This document shows positions 16,529 to 25,408 of a DNA stretch of 35,794 nucleotides, in pieces. How positions within the stretch are numbered: the stretch's first letter is position 1; every line of letters begins with the position of its first letter. Made by a program: the position numbers and the translations under genes. The notes beneath the pieces are model-generated. The model was given only the letters and a program-made list of their open reading frames with translations. It was not told where the DNA came from and ran no database searches. Where the stretch lies: contig CAYSXI010000034.1 of assembly GCA_964434955.1 (NCBI GenBank), forward strand, positions 1-35,794, in the 5' to 3' direction. This DNA comes from JANQLU01 sp964434955. Lineage in GTDB: Bacteria > Planctomycetota > Planctomycetia > Pirellulales > Pirellulaceae.

Positions 16529-19500
16529 TTACTCGGTTGCGTTTTCGGAACTGCCCGTAGAAATGGCGATGTCGTCCGGGGAAATGCCCGAGTCTTCGTC
16601 ATCCGCTTTTCGGCCTGTGTCGATATCGGGGAATTGCGAGATTTGCGATTCCTCTTTTTCCTCGGGCGGCAACAATTCGGGAAACACATAAGTTGCCTTC
16701 CGCCATTTTTTCCAATCGGCGCGTAACAAACGGGTTTCCGTTGACACTCGGCCTTCTACTACCCATTGATCAAGCACGGACTTGGGAATCGGCCCGTATT
16801 CTTTTCGGGTCTTGCCTTGCCGACGGACAATCCAATCGCCAAAAGGAGGATCGGCATCCCATTTTCCTTCGTCGTCAACGACTTGGACCGGTTTGATTTT
16901 CAAAGGCGGGCGATGGGGCCGAATCAATTGTTCCGGAGGCGCCAAGCTGGGGGGCCGTTTGCCGGTACCCGATTCCATCCAATCCAAAGCGACTTGAGCG
17001 CCGCGATGATCTGGATCGTGACGAATGACTTTTTCGAAGTCTTTACGAGCCTTGGTCAATTCACCTTGTTGAATCAACGCCAGCGCACGGCCATAGCGGG
17101 CCGCCGCAAGCGACTTTTCGTCGTCGCGCTGTAAATCCATGACCGTGGAAAAATCGACGATCGAAGGTACGAACCGCCCCATCTGGAAATAGATCTTGCC
17201 GCGAGACAACAGTAACTCGGAGAGTGAGCGGGGGTCGCTGAATCGATGGAAAGCCTTCGTTAGCCAAATCAGCGCCTGTTCGAATTCACTCTTGCTGGTA
17301 AGGATTTTTGCGCGACCGCAGTAAGCCTTGACGAGTTTATCATCATGCGTCAAAGCCAACTCGTAGTCTTCTCGTGCTTGTTCCAGGTCGCCATTTTTGT
17401 AGTGGGCAGATCCCCGCAACGAAATCACGTCCGGCTGGCGCGGGTTGATTTCAAGGGACCTCGTGAAGTCGCCGATGGCTTTGAGAAACTGCCCGGTTGA
17501 AAGAAATGCCGTTCCACGGCGTCGCAAGGCGATGGCATCATTGCTATCAATGGAAAGTGCCTTGGTAAGTATCCGAATGGAATCGCGAATCTTTTTTTGC
17601 CGCTGAAGCAACTCACCCTTGAGCACAAGGTATTTCGGCTCATTCGGTGCGAGCTTGCTGGCTTTGATGATGTCCTGCCAGGCGCGTTTGGGTTTGCGGA
17701 GGGCGATCAACGAAACGGCTCGCGAATAACGGGCCAAGTGGTTTCTTCGATCTTTCTTCAAGACACTCGTGAAGTCTTTGGCCGCCAGGAGATGTTTGCG
17801 TTTGCGGGCAAACATTTGGCCGCGACGGATCAAGGTTTCGGCATCGAATCCATACTCATCGATTGCGTGCGCGTAATTTTCGATCGCGGAATCGATGTTT
17901 CCCAAAAACTGGTAAGCCATCCCGCGATTTCGAAACATCTCCGCGGTGTGCGGTTTTTCTTTGAGTTGAGCGTCGTAGAAATCGATTGCTTTCTCGGCAA
18001 CCGGTTGCCCCAGTTGGCGGTATCTTTTGGCGGCTGCCGGCCGGGTTGCAATCGCCTGCTGGAGGCTTTCGATCGCTTCGGGCCATTTTCCCAAACGAGC
18101 GAATGCGGCCGCTTTCCAGATTTTCGTTCCGGCATGGTTGGGACGGCTTTTCTCCGCGGTCTCAAAATCCGCAATCGCTTCAACGTTGTGTCCCAATTCG
18201 TAATGGACCGCGCCGCGCTGATAAAAACTGGTCGACTGATCGTCGGGACTCAACTTAAGTTCCAAAGCCTGGTTGAATTCGTTGAGTGCCTCGTGGTGAC
18301 TTTTCATTTCAAAGAAGATGCGGCCGCGACACGCATAGACTTCACCCACGGCCTTGTCCAAGCGGATCGCTTTTTCACTTTCCTCGATCGCCTGATCAAA
18401 ATTTTCCTGCTTCGCGTATGCCCGGGCGCGGCCGAGGAATGTCTTGTAGTTGACGTTCTCGTATTCTTCGGCGGCGTCAAAATCACGAAGGGCCGCGTCG
18501 ATTTTTTCTTGGGACAGCCGCATCTCGCCACGGCGCGTCAATATTTCGGCGTCTCGATCGTCACCCAAAAGCCGCAAAACGGCGGTGAGATCATTTTCGG
18601 CTGACTGGAAATTATTAATCGCGGCGAACGCTTCGGCCCGAAGTTTTCGAGCGGTCAGGAACACCGGCTGGTTTTCGATGATTTGCGAGAAGTCATCGAT
18701 GGCGGAAACGTAGTCGCCGATTTCCATCGCCAACTGCCCGCAACGCATCGCGCGAAGGGATTGACCTGAGTTGAAGCCACGGAGCTCGTTGATTTGCTCC
18801 ATGGCCGCTTCCATCTGATCTTCCGCAGCGAAGGCTCGCGCCGACGTCATGATCAGGGCCCGCTGAAACGTCGGATCGTGCTCGTGGTTTTTCCGGGCGA
18901 GGCGCTTGGTGATTTCCAATGCCGGCGCGGTCTTGCCAATCTTGATGTTTGATTCGGCCGTACCCAGGAGTGACCAGGAGTGATTGCCGTCGAGATTGAT
19001 CGCGAGTTGAAAATCGCGAAGAGCCTTTTCAAAATTTCCGACCAGGAAATATACCCAGCCGCGATGGCAGAAAACTTCGGCATCCGATTTCCCCTGCTGA
19101 ACCATTTCGCCAAAGTACCGCGATGACTCGTCGCGATAGGTCTCGATCAGCTCGTCGTATTCGGTGACGTTGCCAGCGGCCAGCAAGCGGGCGTCAATCA
19201 AGTCTTCCAAGGCACTTCGCCATTTGTTTTGATGGCCGCGTGCGGCGGCTCGCCAGGCCAAGGTCTCGCTGTCGGGGCCGCGTCGCTCAATCGCCGCGGA
19301 ACAATCGGCCTCGGCTCGACGGTAATCATCGAGCATCAAATGAGCGTAGCCGCGAAGCGAATAGATTTCTCCCAGGCGGGATTTCGGAGCGTCGATGATT
19401 GCCCGGTTGAGAGAATTCAGGGCTTCCGAGAAACGTTGCGTTCCAATCGAGTCGATCGCCGATTCGATATGCATCTCCAACGCCGACTTTTTCGGCGGCG

Positions 19501-19645
19501 GGCCTGCATCGAAGGCCTCAGCGGAAGATGTTCCGGTTTCCTCGCTCAGCTGCCCCAAGCTCCAACCGCAGCTTCGGCAAGTGACTGTGTTTCGCGAGAT
19601 TCGTTTTTGACAGCTTGGACAGCGATAAATCATATTTATTCGCAT
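16529..19645 (-). CDS. Long TPR-repeat protein with N-terminal zinc ribbon and C-terminal GYF_2-like domain
   Basis: The 1038-residue protein opens with a zinc ribbon (C9, C12, C23, C26 in YRCPSC and CRSCGW). Most of it is a continuous solenoid of tetratricopeptide repeats with the usual spacing (for example AIENYAHAIDEYGFDAETL and AIGDFTRSLEINPRQPDV), well over a dozen units. Residues 937-991 (DWIVRRQGKTRKEYGPIP to WRKATYVFPEL) resemble the GYF_2/DUF4339 domain common in planctomycetes, and the last 40 residues are acidic. There is no signal peptide or membrane segment, so it is probably a cytoplasmic scaffold. Two starts are possible: ATG 19645 or ATG 19633 (MIYRCPSC); neither has a clear ribosome site. 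The partner is unknown. Confidence 0.88.
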   Translation of the reverse strand: MRINMIYRCPSCQKRISRNTVTCRSCGWSLGQLSEETGTSSAEAFDAGPPPKKSALEMHIESAIDSIGTQRFSEALNSLNRAIIDAPKSRLGEIYSLRGYAHLMLDDYRRAEADCSAAIERRGPDSETLAWRAAARGHQNKWRSALEDLIDARLLAAGNVTEYDELIETYRDESSRYFGEMVQQGKSDAEVFCHRGWVYFLVGNFEKALRDFQLAINLDGNHSWSLLGTAESNIKIGKTAPALEITKRLARKNHEHDPTFQRALIMTSARAFAAEDQMEAAMEQINELRGFNSGQSLRAMRCGQLAMEIGDYVSAIDDFSQIIENQPVFLTARKLRAEAFAAINNFQSAENDLTAVLRLLGDDRDAEILTRRGEMRLSQEKIDAALRDFDAAEEYENVNYKTFLGRARAYAKQENFDQAIEESEKAIRLDKAVGEVYACRGRIFFEMKSHHEALNEFNQALELKLSPDDQSTSFYQRGAVHYELGHNVEAIADFETAEKSRPNHAGTKIWKAAAFARLGKWPEAIESLQQAIATRPAAAKRYRQLGQPVAEKAIDFYDAQLKEKPHTAEMFRNRGMAYQFLGNIDSAIENYAHAIDEYGFDAETLIRRGQMFARKRKHLLAAKDFTSVLKKDRRNHLARYSRAVSLIALRKPKRAWQDIIKASKLAPNEPKYLVLKGELLQRQKKIRDSIRILTKALSIDSNDAIALRRRGTAFLSTGQFLKAIGDFTRSLEINPRQPDVISLRGSAHYKNGDLEQAREDYELALTHDDKLVKAYCGRAKILTSKSEFEQALIWLTKAFHRFSDPRSLSELLLSRGKIYFQMGRFVPSIVDFSTVMDLQRDDEKSLAAARYGRALALIQQGELTKARKDFEKVIRHDPDHRGAQVALDWMESGTGKRPPSLAPPEQLIRPHRPPLKIKPVQVVDDEGKWDADPPFGDWIVRRQGKTRKEYGPIPKSVLDQWVVEGRVSTETRLLRADWKKWRKATYVFPELLPPEEKEESQISQFPDIDTGRKADDEDSGISPDDIAISTGSSENATE

Positions 19646-19656
19646 CTTGAAGATGC
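19642..19656 (-). promoter_or_regulatory. Short inverted repeat covering the first TPR-gene start codon
   Basis: GCATCTT-C-AAGATGC on the minus strand can fold as a 6-bp stem with a UCA loop. The ATG at 19645 lies in the 3' arm. With no ribosome site visible, this could dampen use of that start or mean that 19633 is used. Confidence 0.35.
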
Positions 19657-19941
19657 GTTCAGCCCACGATTTCCCCTGCCCTCTATTATCGATTCGGTGG
19701 CGAAACAGGTCAAATCTTGAGAAACCGGCGATTTGACCGTTGCGGAACCCTCAACCAGGCGGGATTTGGTTCCGGTCAGCCCGTTTTTGACGAGTTTTCA
19801 GTGCGATTATTGCTGGTTTGCAACGCAACTCCACCTCGATCTCGGGGTTAAATATCGGTTGGCGGATCAGTCGACTATAATTGGTTTTTCAACGACTTTT
19901 TTCTAATTCGCCCCCGGAACTCCCGTTTGTTGGACAGGAAT

Positions 19942-21252
19942 ATGAAATCTGCATTCGCAATCGCTCTCAGTTTGGTCGTCGTGGCGGGCTCTTTGACCAG
20001 CGAAGTTCTGGCCCAGCGTGACCGGGGAAGTTCTGATGACAGACGAAGTCGACGGAGCAGCGGAGACCGTTCCGAGCGTTACATCGGCTATATCCGCTCG
20101 ATGGACAAAAATGGCAATGGAATGATTGAACCCAGTGAAATGTCTGGTCGCGGTGAGCAGTGGATCAAGGGCATGGGTTTTGATACCAGTCGCCCCATTC
20201 GTCGCCGAGACGTTGAACGAAAAATTGAACGCGACGAAAAAAGTCGGATCCGCCGCGAAAAAGGTGAAGAAGCGGATAAGAATTTTGCCAACTCGGTACC
20301 CGGATTTATGGATGCGGCACAGGAAACCGAGCCCATTCAAGGATTTGGTTTCGACATGCCCAATGTGATGGAAGGGGCGGCCAAAACAACGACGGGCCGG
20401 ACCGCGCAGTACAGTTCGGACGCAATTCGTCAGGCAGACGATACTCTCAAACGTTACGATCGCAACAAGAACGGAACGCTGGACTCGGATGAAATTCAAA
20501 ACGCTCGCTGGGGCAATCCACCCGCTCGCGACTCCGACCTGAATAAAGACGGACGCCTGAGTCGCACGGAGCTGCTTGAACGATACAAGCGTCGCGAGGA
20601 CGCTTGGAAGACTGCCAACAATACGCGATTCAGCCGAGGCAGCAATCGGGATCGAAGCTCTGGTTCGCGTACCCTGAGTGGCGGATCCAGTTTTCGCTCG
20701 CGCGGCAGTTATTCGCGTGGAAGCTCGGGATCGAGTTCGTCTTCAGGATCCAGTTCCAGCTCGAGTGATGACAGCGGGCGGATTCGAAAATACGTTTCCA
20801 ATCAAATCAAGCAGTATGACAAAGACGGAGACGGGAAGCTGAGCAAGGAAGAAGTCAAGAAAATGAGTCGTGCTCCCAGAAATGCGGATACCAACAAGGA
20901 TAATTTTCTCGACGAAGGCGAGTTGATCACCTATTACACTCCCAAGAGCAGTTCGGGATCTGGTTCTTCCAGCAGCAGCCGCAGCGGATCTCGATACGGG
21001 TCGTCGCGTGGCTCTTCCAGTTCCGCCAGTCTCTCCAGTCGCTTCCGCAGCACTTCGCAAATCGCGATGGCGGATTTCACCGACGAATGGACGGACGAGA
21101 AACTCGAAGAGTTTAACAAGCTCGATTTGAACGGCGATGGTTACATCACCAAGGATGAGTACACGCGAGCGAACTCAAACAAGTCAAGCAGTTCAAGTCG
21201 AACCTCTTCGTTTGGTTCACGGTCTCGCAGCCGATTCGGCCGCGATCGATAA
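19942..21252 (+). CDS. Secreted EF-hand protein with serine-rich linkers
   Basis: The 436-residue protein has a signal peptide (1-25, LAQ cleavage). It carries six EF-hand-type calcium loops: DKNGNGMIEPSE (55-66), DRNKNGTLDSDE (173-184), DLNKDGRLSRTE (199-210), DKDGDGKLSKEE (293-304), DTNKDNFLDEGE (316-327) and DLNGDGYITKDE (395-406). Long Ser/Gly/Arg-rich linkers separate them (about 230-280, 335-372 and 412-436). Such secreted EF-hand proteins are frequent in planctomycetes and of unknown role. The start at 19942 gives a clean signal peptide and has ACAGGAAT upstream; TTG 19927 is in frame but less likely. It is divergent from the TPR gene (296 bp between), which has no other gene in the interval. 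Confidence 0.88.
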   Translation: MKSAFAIALSLVVVAGSLTSEVLAQRDRGSSDDRRSRRSSGDRSERYIGYIRSMDKNGNGMIEPSEMSGRGEQWIKGMGFDTSRPIRRRDVERKIERDEKSRIRREKGEEADKNFANSVPGFMDAAQETEPIQGFGFDMPNVMEGAAKTTTGRTAQYSSDAIRQADDTLKRYDRNKNGTLDSDEIQNARWGNPPARDSDLNKDGRLSRTELLERYKRREDAWKTANNTRFSRGSNRDRSSGSRTLSGGSSFRSRGSYSRGSSGSSSSSGSSSSSSDDSGRIRKYVSNQIKQYDKDGDGKLSKEEVKKMSRAPRNADTNKDNFLDEGELITYYTPKSSSGSGSSSSSRSGSRYGSSRGSSSSASLSSRFRSTSQIAMADFTDEWTDEKLEEFNKLDLNGDGYITKDEYTRANSNKSSSSSRTSSFGSRSRSRFGRDR

Positions 21253-21343
21253 ATCGCAGGAACGGAATTTTTCCTCGTTCCGCTTGCAGTCGAAAACGTT
21301 CGCAGCCAGCTAAGGTTTGGCATGCGGACGTTGCTTTCCTATC

Positions 21344-21512
21344 CACTCGCTTGCGCTTCGTGCTTGTATGGCGAGAGGTGTTGGAACCACTCGTTCGCGG
21401 TTAGTGCTTGTATGGCGAGGGGTGTTGGAACCATTCGTTCGCGGTTAGTGCTTGTAGGTGAGAGGTGTTGGAACCGGTCGTTTGCGATACGTGCTTGTAT
21501 GGCGAGTTGGCG
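21344..21512 (-). repeat. Tandem array of the dispersed repeat (cluster 2)
   Basis: A reverse-oriented copy of the cluster 1 repeat (21344-21369) is followed by degenerate copies. The TGCTTGTA core recurs at 21361, 21405, 21449 and 21492, giving periods of 44, 44 and 43 bp. On the minus strand each unit reads TACAAGCACT, a variable middle, then CGAGTGGTTCC, so flank and core are shared with cluster 1. It lies between the convergent 3' ends of the EF-hand and MFS genes. A possible stem-loop at 21259-21281 (GGAACG against CGTTCC) just after the EF-hand gene lacks a T-run. Confidence 0.85.
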
Positions 21513-21546
21513 TTCGCTTCCGCTTCATCCTGTTGCCTTTGGATTC

Positions 21547-22788
21547 CTAGTTGGCTGGATTGTTCCCCGGTGCATCGACCACCGGATCGCGCCGGATCAA
21601 GCGGAATCCGATGAAGACAAAAACGCCAACGCCGAGACATAAGTGCCAGACGAGTTCCCGGTCGATTTGGTAGATCCAGGTCCCAATCACCGGTGCGAGA
21701 ACAAAAGCCACGGCGTAGCACATCGTGTAGCTTCCCATGTACAGGCCCCGGTTTTGAGCTGTGGACCGTTCGGTCGTGAACGCGAGCGACATGGGCATGG
21801 CCAAAATCTCTCCCATGGTCCAAACCCAAATCGTAAACAGGCAGAAGACGAATCCGGATCCGTAGGGCAAGATTCCAAAGCCCAGGCATGACAAAAAGCA
21901 GCCCCATCCGATCACACGTAGCGTGTTGACTTTTTCCAGGGATTTAACGATTGGCATCTCGATCAAGACAATCACAACGGTATTCAGGGCGAGAGCCAAC
22001 CCGATTTGTCGCTCGTTCATATGGAATTTTTCATTGAGGTAGATCGGGAATGTCGCGATCAGCTGGAAAAAAACCATCGCGGTCAGGAAGTTGAGAAACC
22101 AAAACTGAACGAAAACGCCATCTTGCCAAGGCAGTTTTGCCAATGGCTCGGTCGTCTCTTTTTTCTTCGGCAACTCGGCTTGGGGTTTGCGATAGTCGCG
22201 GAACAGAACCAGAATCAACAGCCCGGCAAGTCCGCAGGTCGCCGCATCCGCATAGAACAAAAGCTTGTAATTGTATCCAGCCAGGAAGCCGCCGACGGTT
22301 GGACCGATCGACATCCCCAAGTTCACGGCCAATCGATTCAGGGCCAATGACTGGCGACGTTTCTCCGGTGGACTGAATTCCGTAATCGCGGTGTTGTTCG
22401 CTGGGCGAACAGCTTCCGCAATCGTGCTCAGCAAGAACAGGCACGCGACGATCGACCAAAAGTCGTGAAGAAAACTAAGGACAACAAAACCAACGGCCGT
22501 CAAAAACAAAGACAGGCATTGGACCGGAATCGAGCCCAATCGGCCGGTCAAGTAGCCCCCCAGGAAACTTCCCGAGATCGCACCGAGCCCATAAGACGCC
22601 AAAAAATAACCGGCGAAGTTCTTGGAGTAACCAAGTTCGCCCGTGAAGTAGAGCGCGAGAAAAGGCACGACCATCGCGCCGCTTCGGTTAACCAGCAAAA
22701 TGAAAGACAGGATCCAGACCCGCTGCGGAAGACCACGATAGGAATCGCGGTAAGTTCTGCCGATCGCACGAAGTCCGTTTAATATCAC
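21547..22788 (-). CDS. Major facilitator superfamily transporter
   Basis: The 413-residue protein has about 12 hydrophobic segments and an MFS motif-A-like loop (GGYLTGRLGS) after the second helix. A basic N-terminus (GRTYRDSYRGLPQRVW) precedes the first helix (ILSFILLVNRSGAMVVPFLALYF). The central loop (RDYRKPQAELPKKKETTE) is typical between helices 6 and 7. It resembles drug/proton antiporters of the MdtH type, but the substrate cannot be told. The start is GTG at 22788 with no strong ribosome site. It stands alone, with the repeat array downstream and the thioredoxin gene upstream. Confidence 0.88.
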   Translation of the reverse strand: MILNGLRAIGRTYRDSYRGLPQRVWILSFILLVNRSGAMVVPFLALYFTGELGYSKNFAGYFLASYGLGAISGSFLGGYLTGRLGSIPVQCLSLFLTAVGFVVLSFLHDFWSIVACLFLLSTIAEAVRPANNTAITEFSPPEKRRQSLALNRLAVNLGMSIGPTVGGFLAGYNYKLLFYADAATCGLAGLLILVLFRDYRKPQAELPKKKETTEPLAKLPWQDGVFVQFWFLNFLTAMVFFQLIATFPIYLNEKFHMNERQIGLALALNTVVIVLIEMPIVKSLEKVNTLRVIGWGCFLSCLGFGILPYGSGFVFCLFTIWVWTMGEILAMPMSLAFTTERSTAQNRGLYMGSYTMCYAVAFVLAPVIGTWIYQIDRELVWHLCLGVGVFVFIGFRLIRRDPVVDAPGNNPAN

Positions 22789-23098
22789 TTAAAGCTCGCG
22801 AATCAGCGTCTGGTTTCTGATGGTGGTTTCGGGGTAGAAGACAATTTACGACGACGAAGGTTCATGTTGAAGGCGTCACGTCTGCAAAGCCAGCTTGGAT
22901 ATCAGCCCGCGCGATACGCGACTTGAGAATCTGGCTTGACTGGAACCCGCGAACCTTTTGCCGGCAATTCACAAGGCAACTGACCGCCAGTCACTTGTTA
23001 CCTTGTCGCACGAAAAAAGCCCGACAGGTTGCCGGGCTTTCGAAGTTCATTCGCGTCATCCAATCTGCCGTCGGGCTTCAAACAGATGCGGCACAATT
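22789..23098. other. Intergenic region between MFS and thioredoxin-like genes
   Basis: These 310 bp hold no gene. They contain the terminator of the thioredoxin-like gene (23016-23040), an imperfect inverted repeat at about 22971-23005 (CAAGG...CCTTG outer arms), and presumably the MFS promoter. Confidence 0.5.
23013..23040 (-). terminator. Rho-independent terminator of the thioredoxin-like gene
   Basis: On the minus strand AAAGCCCG (23033-23040) pairs with CGGGCTTT (23016-23023) around a 9-base loop, followed by further Ts (TTTTTT in total to 23013). It lies about 60 bp after the stop at 23099. Confidence 0.9.
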
Positions 23099-23683
23099 TT
23101 ATTCGGTTGAACTTTCCTTGGATTCCAGATTGGCGACCATTTCTTCAATCTTGGCATCCAGCTCATCCTTGTTACCTGAGTATTCGTATTGAATGACGCC
23201 GTTTTCGTCAATCAAGAGAATCGTGGGCCAGCCTCGTTTCCCAGCACCCAATCCGAATTCGGTCGCAATCTTGTTGCCGTCATCGTAAAAGGATTGCCAA
23301 TTCAATTTGTTTTCTTCGACTTCGTTCTTTGCATCTTCCAACGTGTAGTCGTTGTTGACGCCAATCAAGCTAAATGGACGGCCTGAATATTTGGTGACGA
23401 GCGACCGCTCGTGTTCGTAAAGACGACGGCAAGGCGGTCACCAACCGGCCCAGAAATCGAGCATGACGATTCGGCCTCGGAATCCGCTCAACTTCAAGTC
23501 TTTGCCACTAAGGCTCTTTCCTTCAACTTCTTGAATGATGTTGCCGACCTGAGTGCCAACAACCGGTTCGCCGGACGGATCGTTTCCGTTGCCAACCTTT
23601 GATTTGGACTCGCATCCCTGGAAAATGGCCAAGCCACAGACAAGCAGGATACCAAGTCCAAAAGCCTGGACTTTGCGTTTCAT
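23099..23683 (-). CDS. Candidate selenoprotein: thioredoxin/TlpA-like lipoprotein with a UPPC active site (in-frame TGA)
   Basis: Reading through one TGA (23438-23440) gives 194 residues. The N-terminus is lipoprotein-like (hydrophobic 8-22, FQGC with C24). The thioredoxin fold follows: RIVMLDFWAGW-U82-P-P-C85, RPFSLIGVNNDYT, then the cis-Pro segment GWPTILLIDENG. The TGA stands exactly where the first cysteine of the CxxC motif belongs. The frame is open on both sides with no other lesion; the 23 codons after the TGA still read as good family sequence (PPCRRLYEHERSLVTKYSG). The start is ATG 23683 with GGAG upstream; TTG 23698 is less likely. An automatic caller would give two fragments (23438-23683 and 23099-23368). 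If Sec is inserted, this is a membrane-anchored selenol oxidoreductase; otherwise it is a pseudogene with a single nonsense change. Confidence 0.78.
23403..23440 (-). promoter_or_regulatory. Candidate bacterial SECIS hairpin
   Basis: In the minus-strand RNA, counting U of UGA as +1, GACCGC (+2 to +7) pairs with GCGGUC (+33 to +38). An upper stem CGUCGU/ACG-AAC-ACG (+13 to +31) closes a CUUU loop at +19 to +22. The hairpin begins within the UGA, as in bacterial SECIS elements. The apical GUCU (+17 to +20) recalls the loop of E. coli fdhF as I remember it. An alternative stem, UUGGUGAC against GUCACCAA (23391-23398), also involves the UGA. Confidence 0.55.
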
Positions 23684-23895
23684 TATGCTTTGCTCCAAAC
23701 AAAGTGGTTTTGATTCACTGACATGATTCTAATCGGCAATCACCATCAATTCTATTGCAACTTGCGTCGCAATCTGCGCGGACGATTACAACACCCAATT
23801 TCTACCTAATCGCTTCAATCGATGACCTGGGGCAGAACAGCGACTAGAATGAACGCTCGAAAGTGATCTGTAATACCTGAACTGACTGGAATCCC

Positions 23896-25377
23896 ATGAT
23901 TCGCAAAGCCGCAAACCACTTTTTTGTATTGCTTTCAACTTTGCTCATTGTCTTCTTTGCATGCGAAAGCTGCTGGAGCGAAGAATCTTCGGATTCGGCG
24001 TCGGCAAAAGAGAAACAGCCCAATTTCGTTGTCATCCTGGTGGATGATCTGGGATGGAACGATCTCGGTTGTTACGGAAGCACGTTTTATGAAACTCCCC
24101 ATTTGGACCGGTTTGCAAAGCAAAGCGTTCGATTTACCAACGCCTATGCAGCGGGGAGTGTTTGTTCACCGACAAGGGCGGCGCTCATGTGCGGTGCCTA
24201 TCCACCGCGGGTTCAGATTACGGATTGGATCAAGGGACGTGGCGACAAGAATCGGCCACTGAGTACCCCAAAAATTCGCCACGAGCTTCCCCTGGAAAAG
24301 CTGACGATCGCCGAGCACGTCAAGAAACTGGGTTATGCGACTTGCTTTGCCGGCAAGTGGCACCTGGGTAGCACCGGGTACTTTCCTGAAGACCAGGGAT
24401 TTGACTTGAATTTTGGTGGCCATCGACTGGGTTCGCCTCCGGGTGGCTACTATTCGCCCTACAAGAATCCAAAACTGAAAAATGGTCCCGAAGGTGAGTA
24501 CCTTCCCGATCGTTTAACGAACGAGTCAATCAAATTCATCGAGGCCAATAAAGATAAGCCGTTTCTGCTTTACCTTTCGTTCTACACGGTTCACACACCG
24601 ATCCAACCTTGCAAACGCCACCTCGAGAAGTTCCAAAAGAAACGCGAATCGCTACCTCCGCTCGAGGATTCCGAAGCATTTCAACGTGAGCATGAAGGTT
24701 GGAGCAAGGTCCGGCAGGACAACGCAAAATACGCCTCCATGGTATATGCGATGGACGAGAACGTTGGTCGTTTGCTAAAGGCGCTGAAGGATCACGGAGT
24801 CGAAGACAACACCACGGTGATATTCACAAGTGACAACGGGGGACTTTGTACCTTGCCGCGGAAAGGAGCTCCTACCTCAATTGCTCCCCTTCGAGCCGGC
24901 AAGGGCTGGTTGTACGAGGGAGGAATTCGCGTCCCATTAATGATTCGAACAGCGGGAAAAACGCGGGCTGGAAAGGCCTGTCACCAACCGGTCATCAGCA
25001 TGGATGTTTTTCATACGGTTTTGGCCCAGGCCTCGAACGACGTCTTCGAAGGCGATGGAATCGATCTGACTCAGTTTCTTGAAAAGCCTGAAAAGAATAT
25101 GGATCGGACGCTCTATTGGCACTACCCTCACTATCACGGAAGCGCCTGGAAGCCGGGAAGCGCGATTCGCAAGGGAAAGTGGAAACTACTCCGCTTTTAC
25201 GAGTCGGAAAAGGTAGAGCTTTACGATCTCGAGGCAGATCCAGGTGAAACCAACGACGTTTCCGCGAAGTTTCCAAAACAAAAAGCGAGGTTGCTTGGAC
25301 AATTCGAATCGTGGGCCAAGGATGTGGGCGCCGAGATGCCCAGCCGAAAGAATTCAGGAACGCCGAAAAAACGCTAA
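23896..25377 (+). CDS. Secreted type I (formylglycine) sulfatase
   Basis: The 493-residue protein has a signal peptide (about 1-28). The sulfatase signature CSPTR is at 90-94, with C90 the residue converted to formylglycine, and GKWHLGSTGY (153-161) is the second signature. Predicted metal ligands are D50-D51 (ILVDDLGWND) and D313-N314 (TSDNGG). Catalytic-site residues K154, H156 and H233 are in place. It should hydrolyse sulfate esters, probably of a sulfated polysaccharide; the exact substrate cannot be read from sequence. No maturase gene is nearby. It converges on the lipoprotein gene, with 31 bp between stops. Confidence 0.95.
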   Translation: MIRKAANHFFVLLSTLLIVFFACESCWSEESSDSASAKEKQPNFVVILVDDLGWNDLGCYGSTFYETPHLDRFAKQSVRFTNAYAAGSVCSPTRAALMCGAYPPRVQITDWIKGRGDKNRPLSTPKIRHELPLEKLTIAEHVKKLGYATCFAGKWHLGSTGYFPEDQGFDLNFGGHRLGSPPGGYYSPYKNPKLKNGPEGEYLPDRLTNESIKFIEANKDKPFLLYLSFYTVHTPIQPCKRHLEKFQKKRESLPPLEDSEAFQREHEGWSKVRQDNAKYASMVYAMDENVGRLLKALKDHGVEDNTTVIFTSDNGGLCTLPRKGAPTSIAPLRAGKGWLYEGGIRVPLMIRTAGKTRAGKACHQPVISMDVFHTVLAQASNDVFEGDGIDLTQFLEKPEKNMDRTLYWHYPHYHGSAWKPGSAIRKGKWKLLRFYESEKVELYDLEADPGETNDVSAKFPKQKARLLGQFESWAKDVGAEMPSRKNSGTPKKR

Positions 25378-25408
25378 CGTCGCGTGCGCCATAAAAAACT
25401 TGATGGCT

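Noticed and set aside
17597..18604. A 335-residue open frame antisense to the TPR gene
   Set aside because: It mirrors the TPR coding sequence, which has clear repeat structure; the antisense product has no recognisable domain or ribosome site.
22971..23005. Imperfect inverted repeat taken first as a second terminator
   Set aside because: The arms are interrupted by several mismatches and no T-run follows on either strand.
23099..23368. A separate 89-residue thioredoxin fragment starting at TTG
   Set aside because: It lacks the active site and is in the same frame as the upstream fragment; one gene with an in-frame TGA explains both pieces better.
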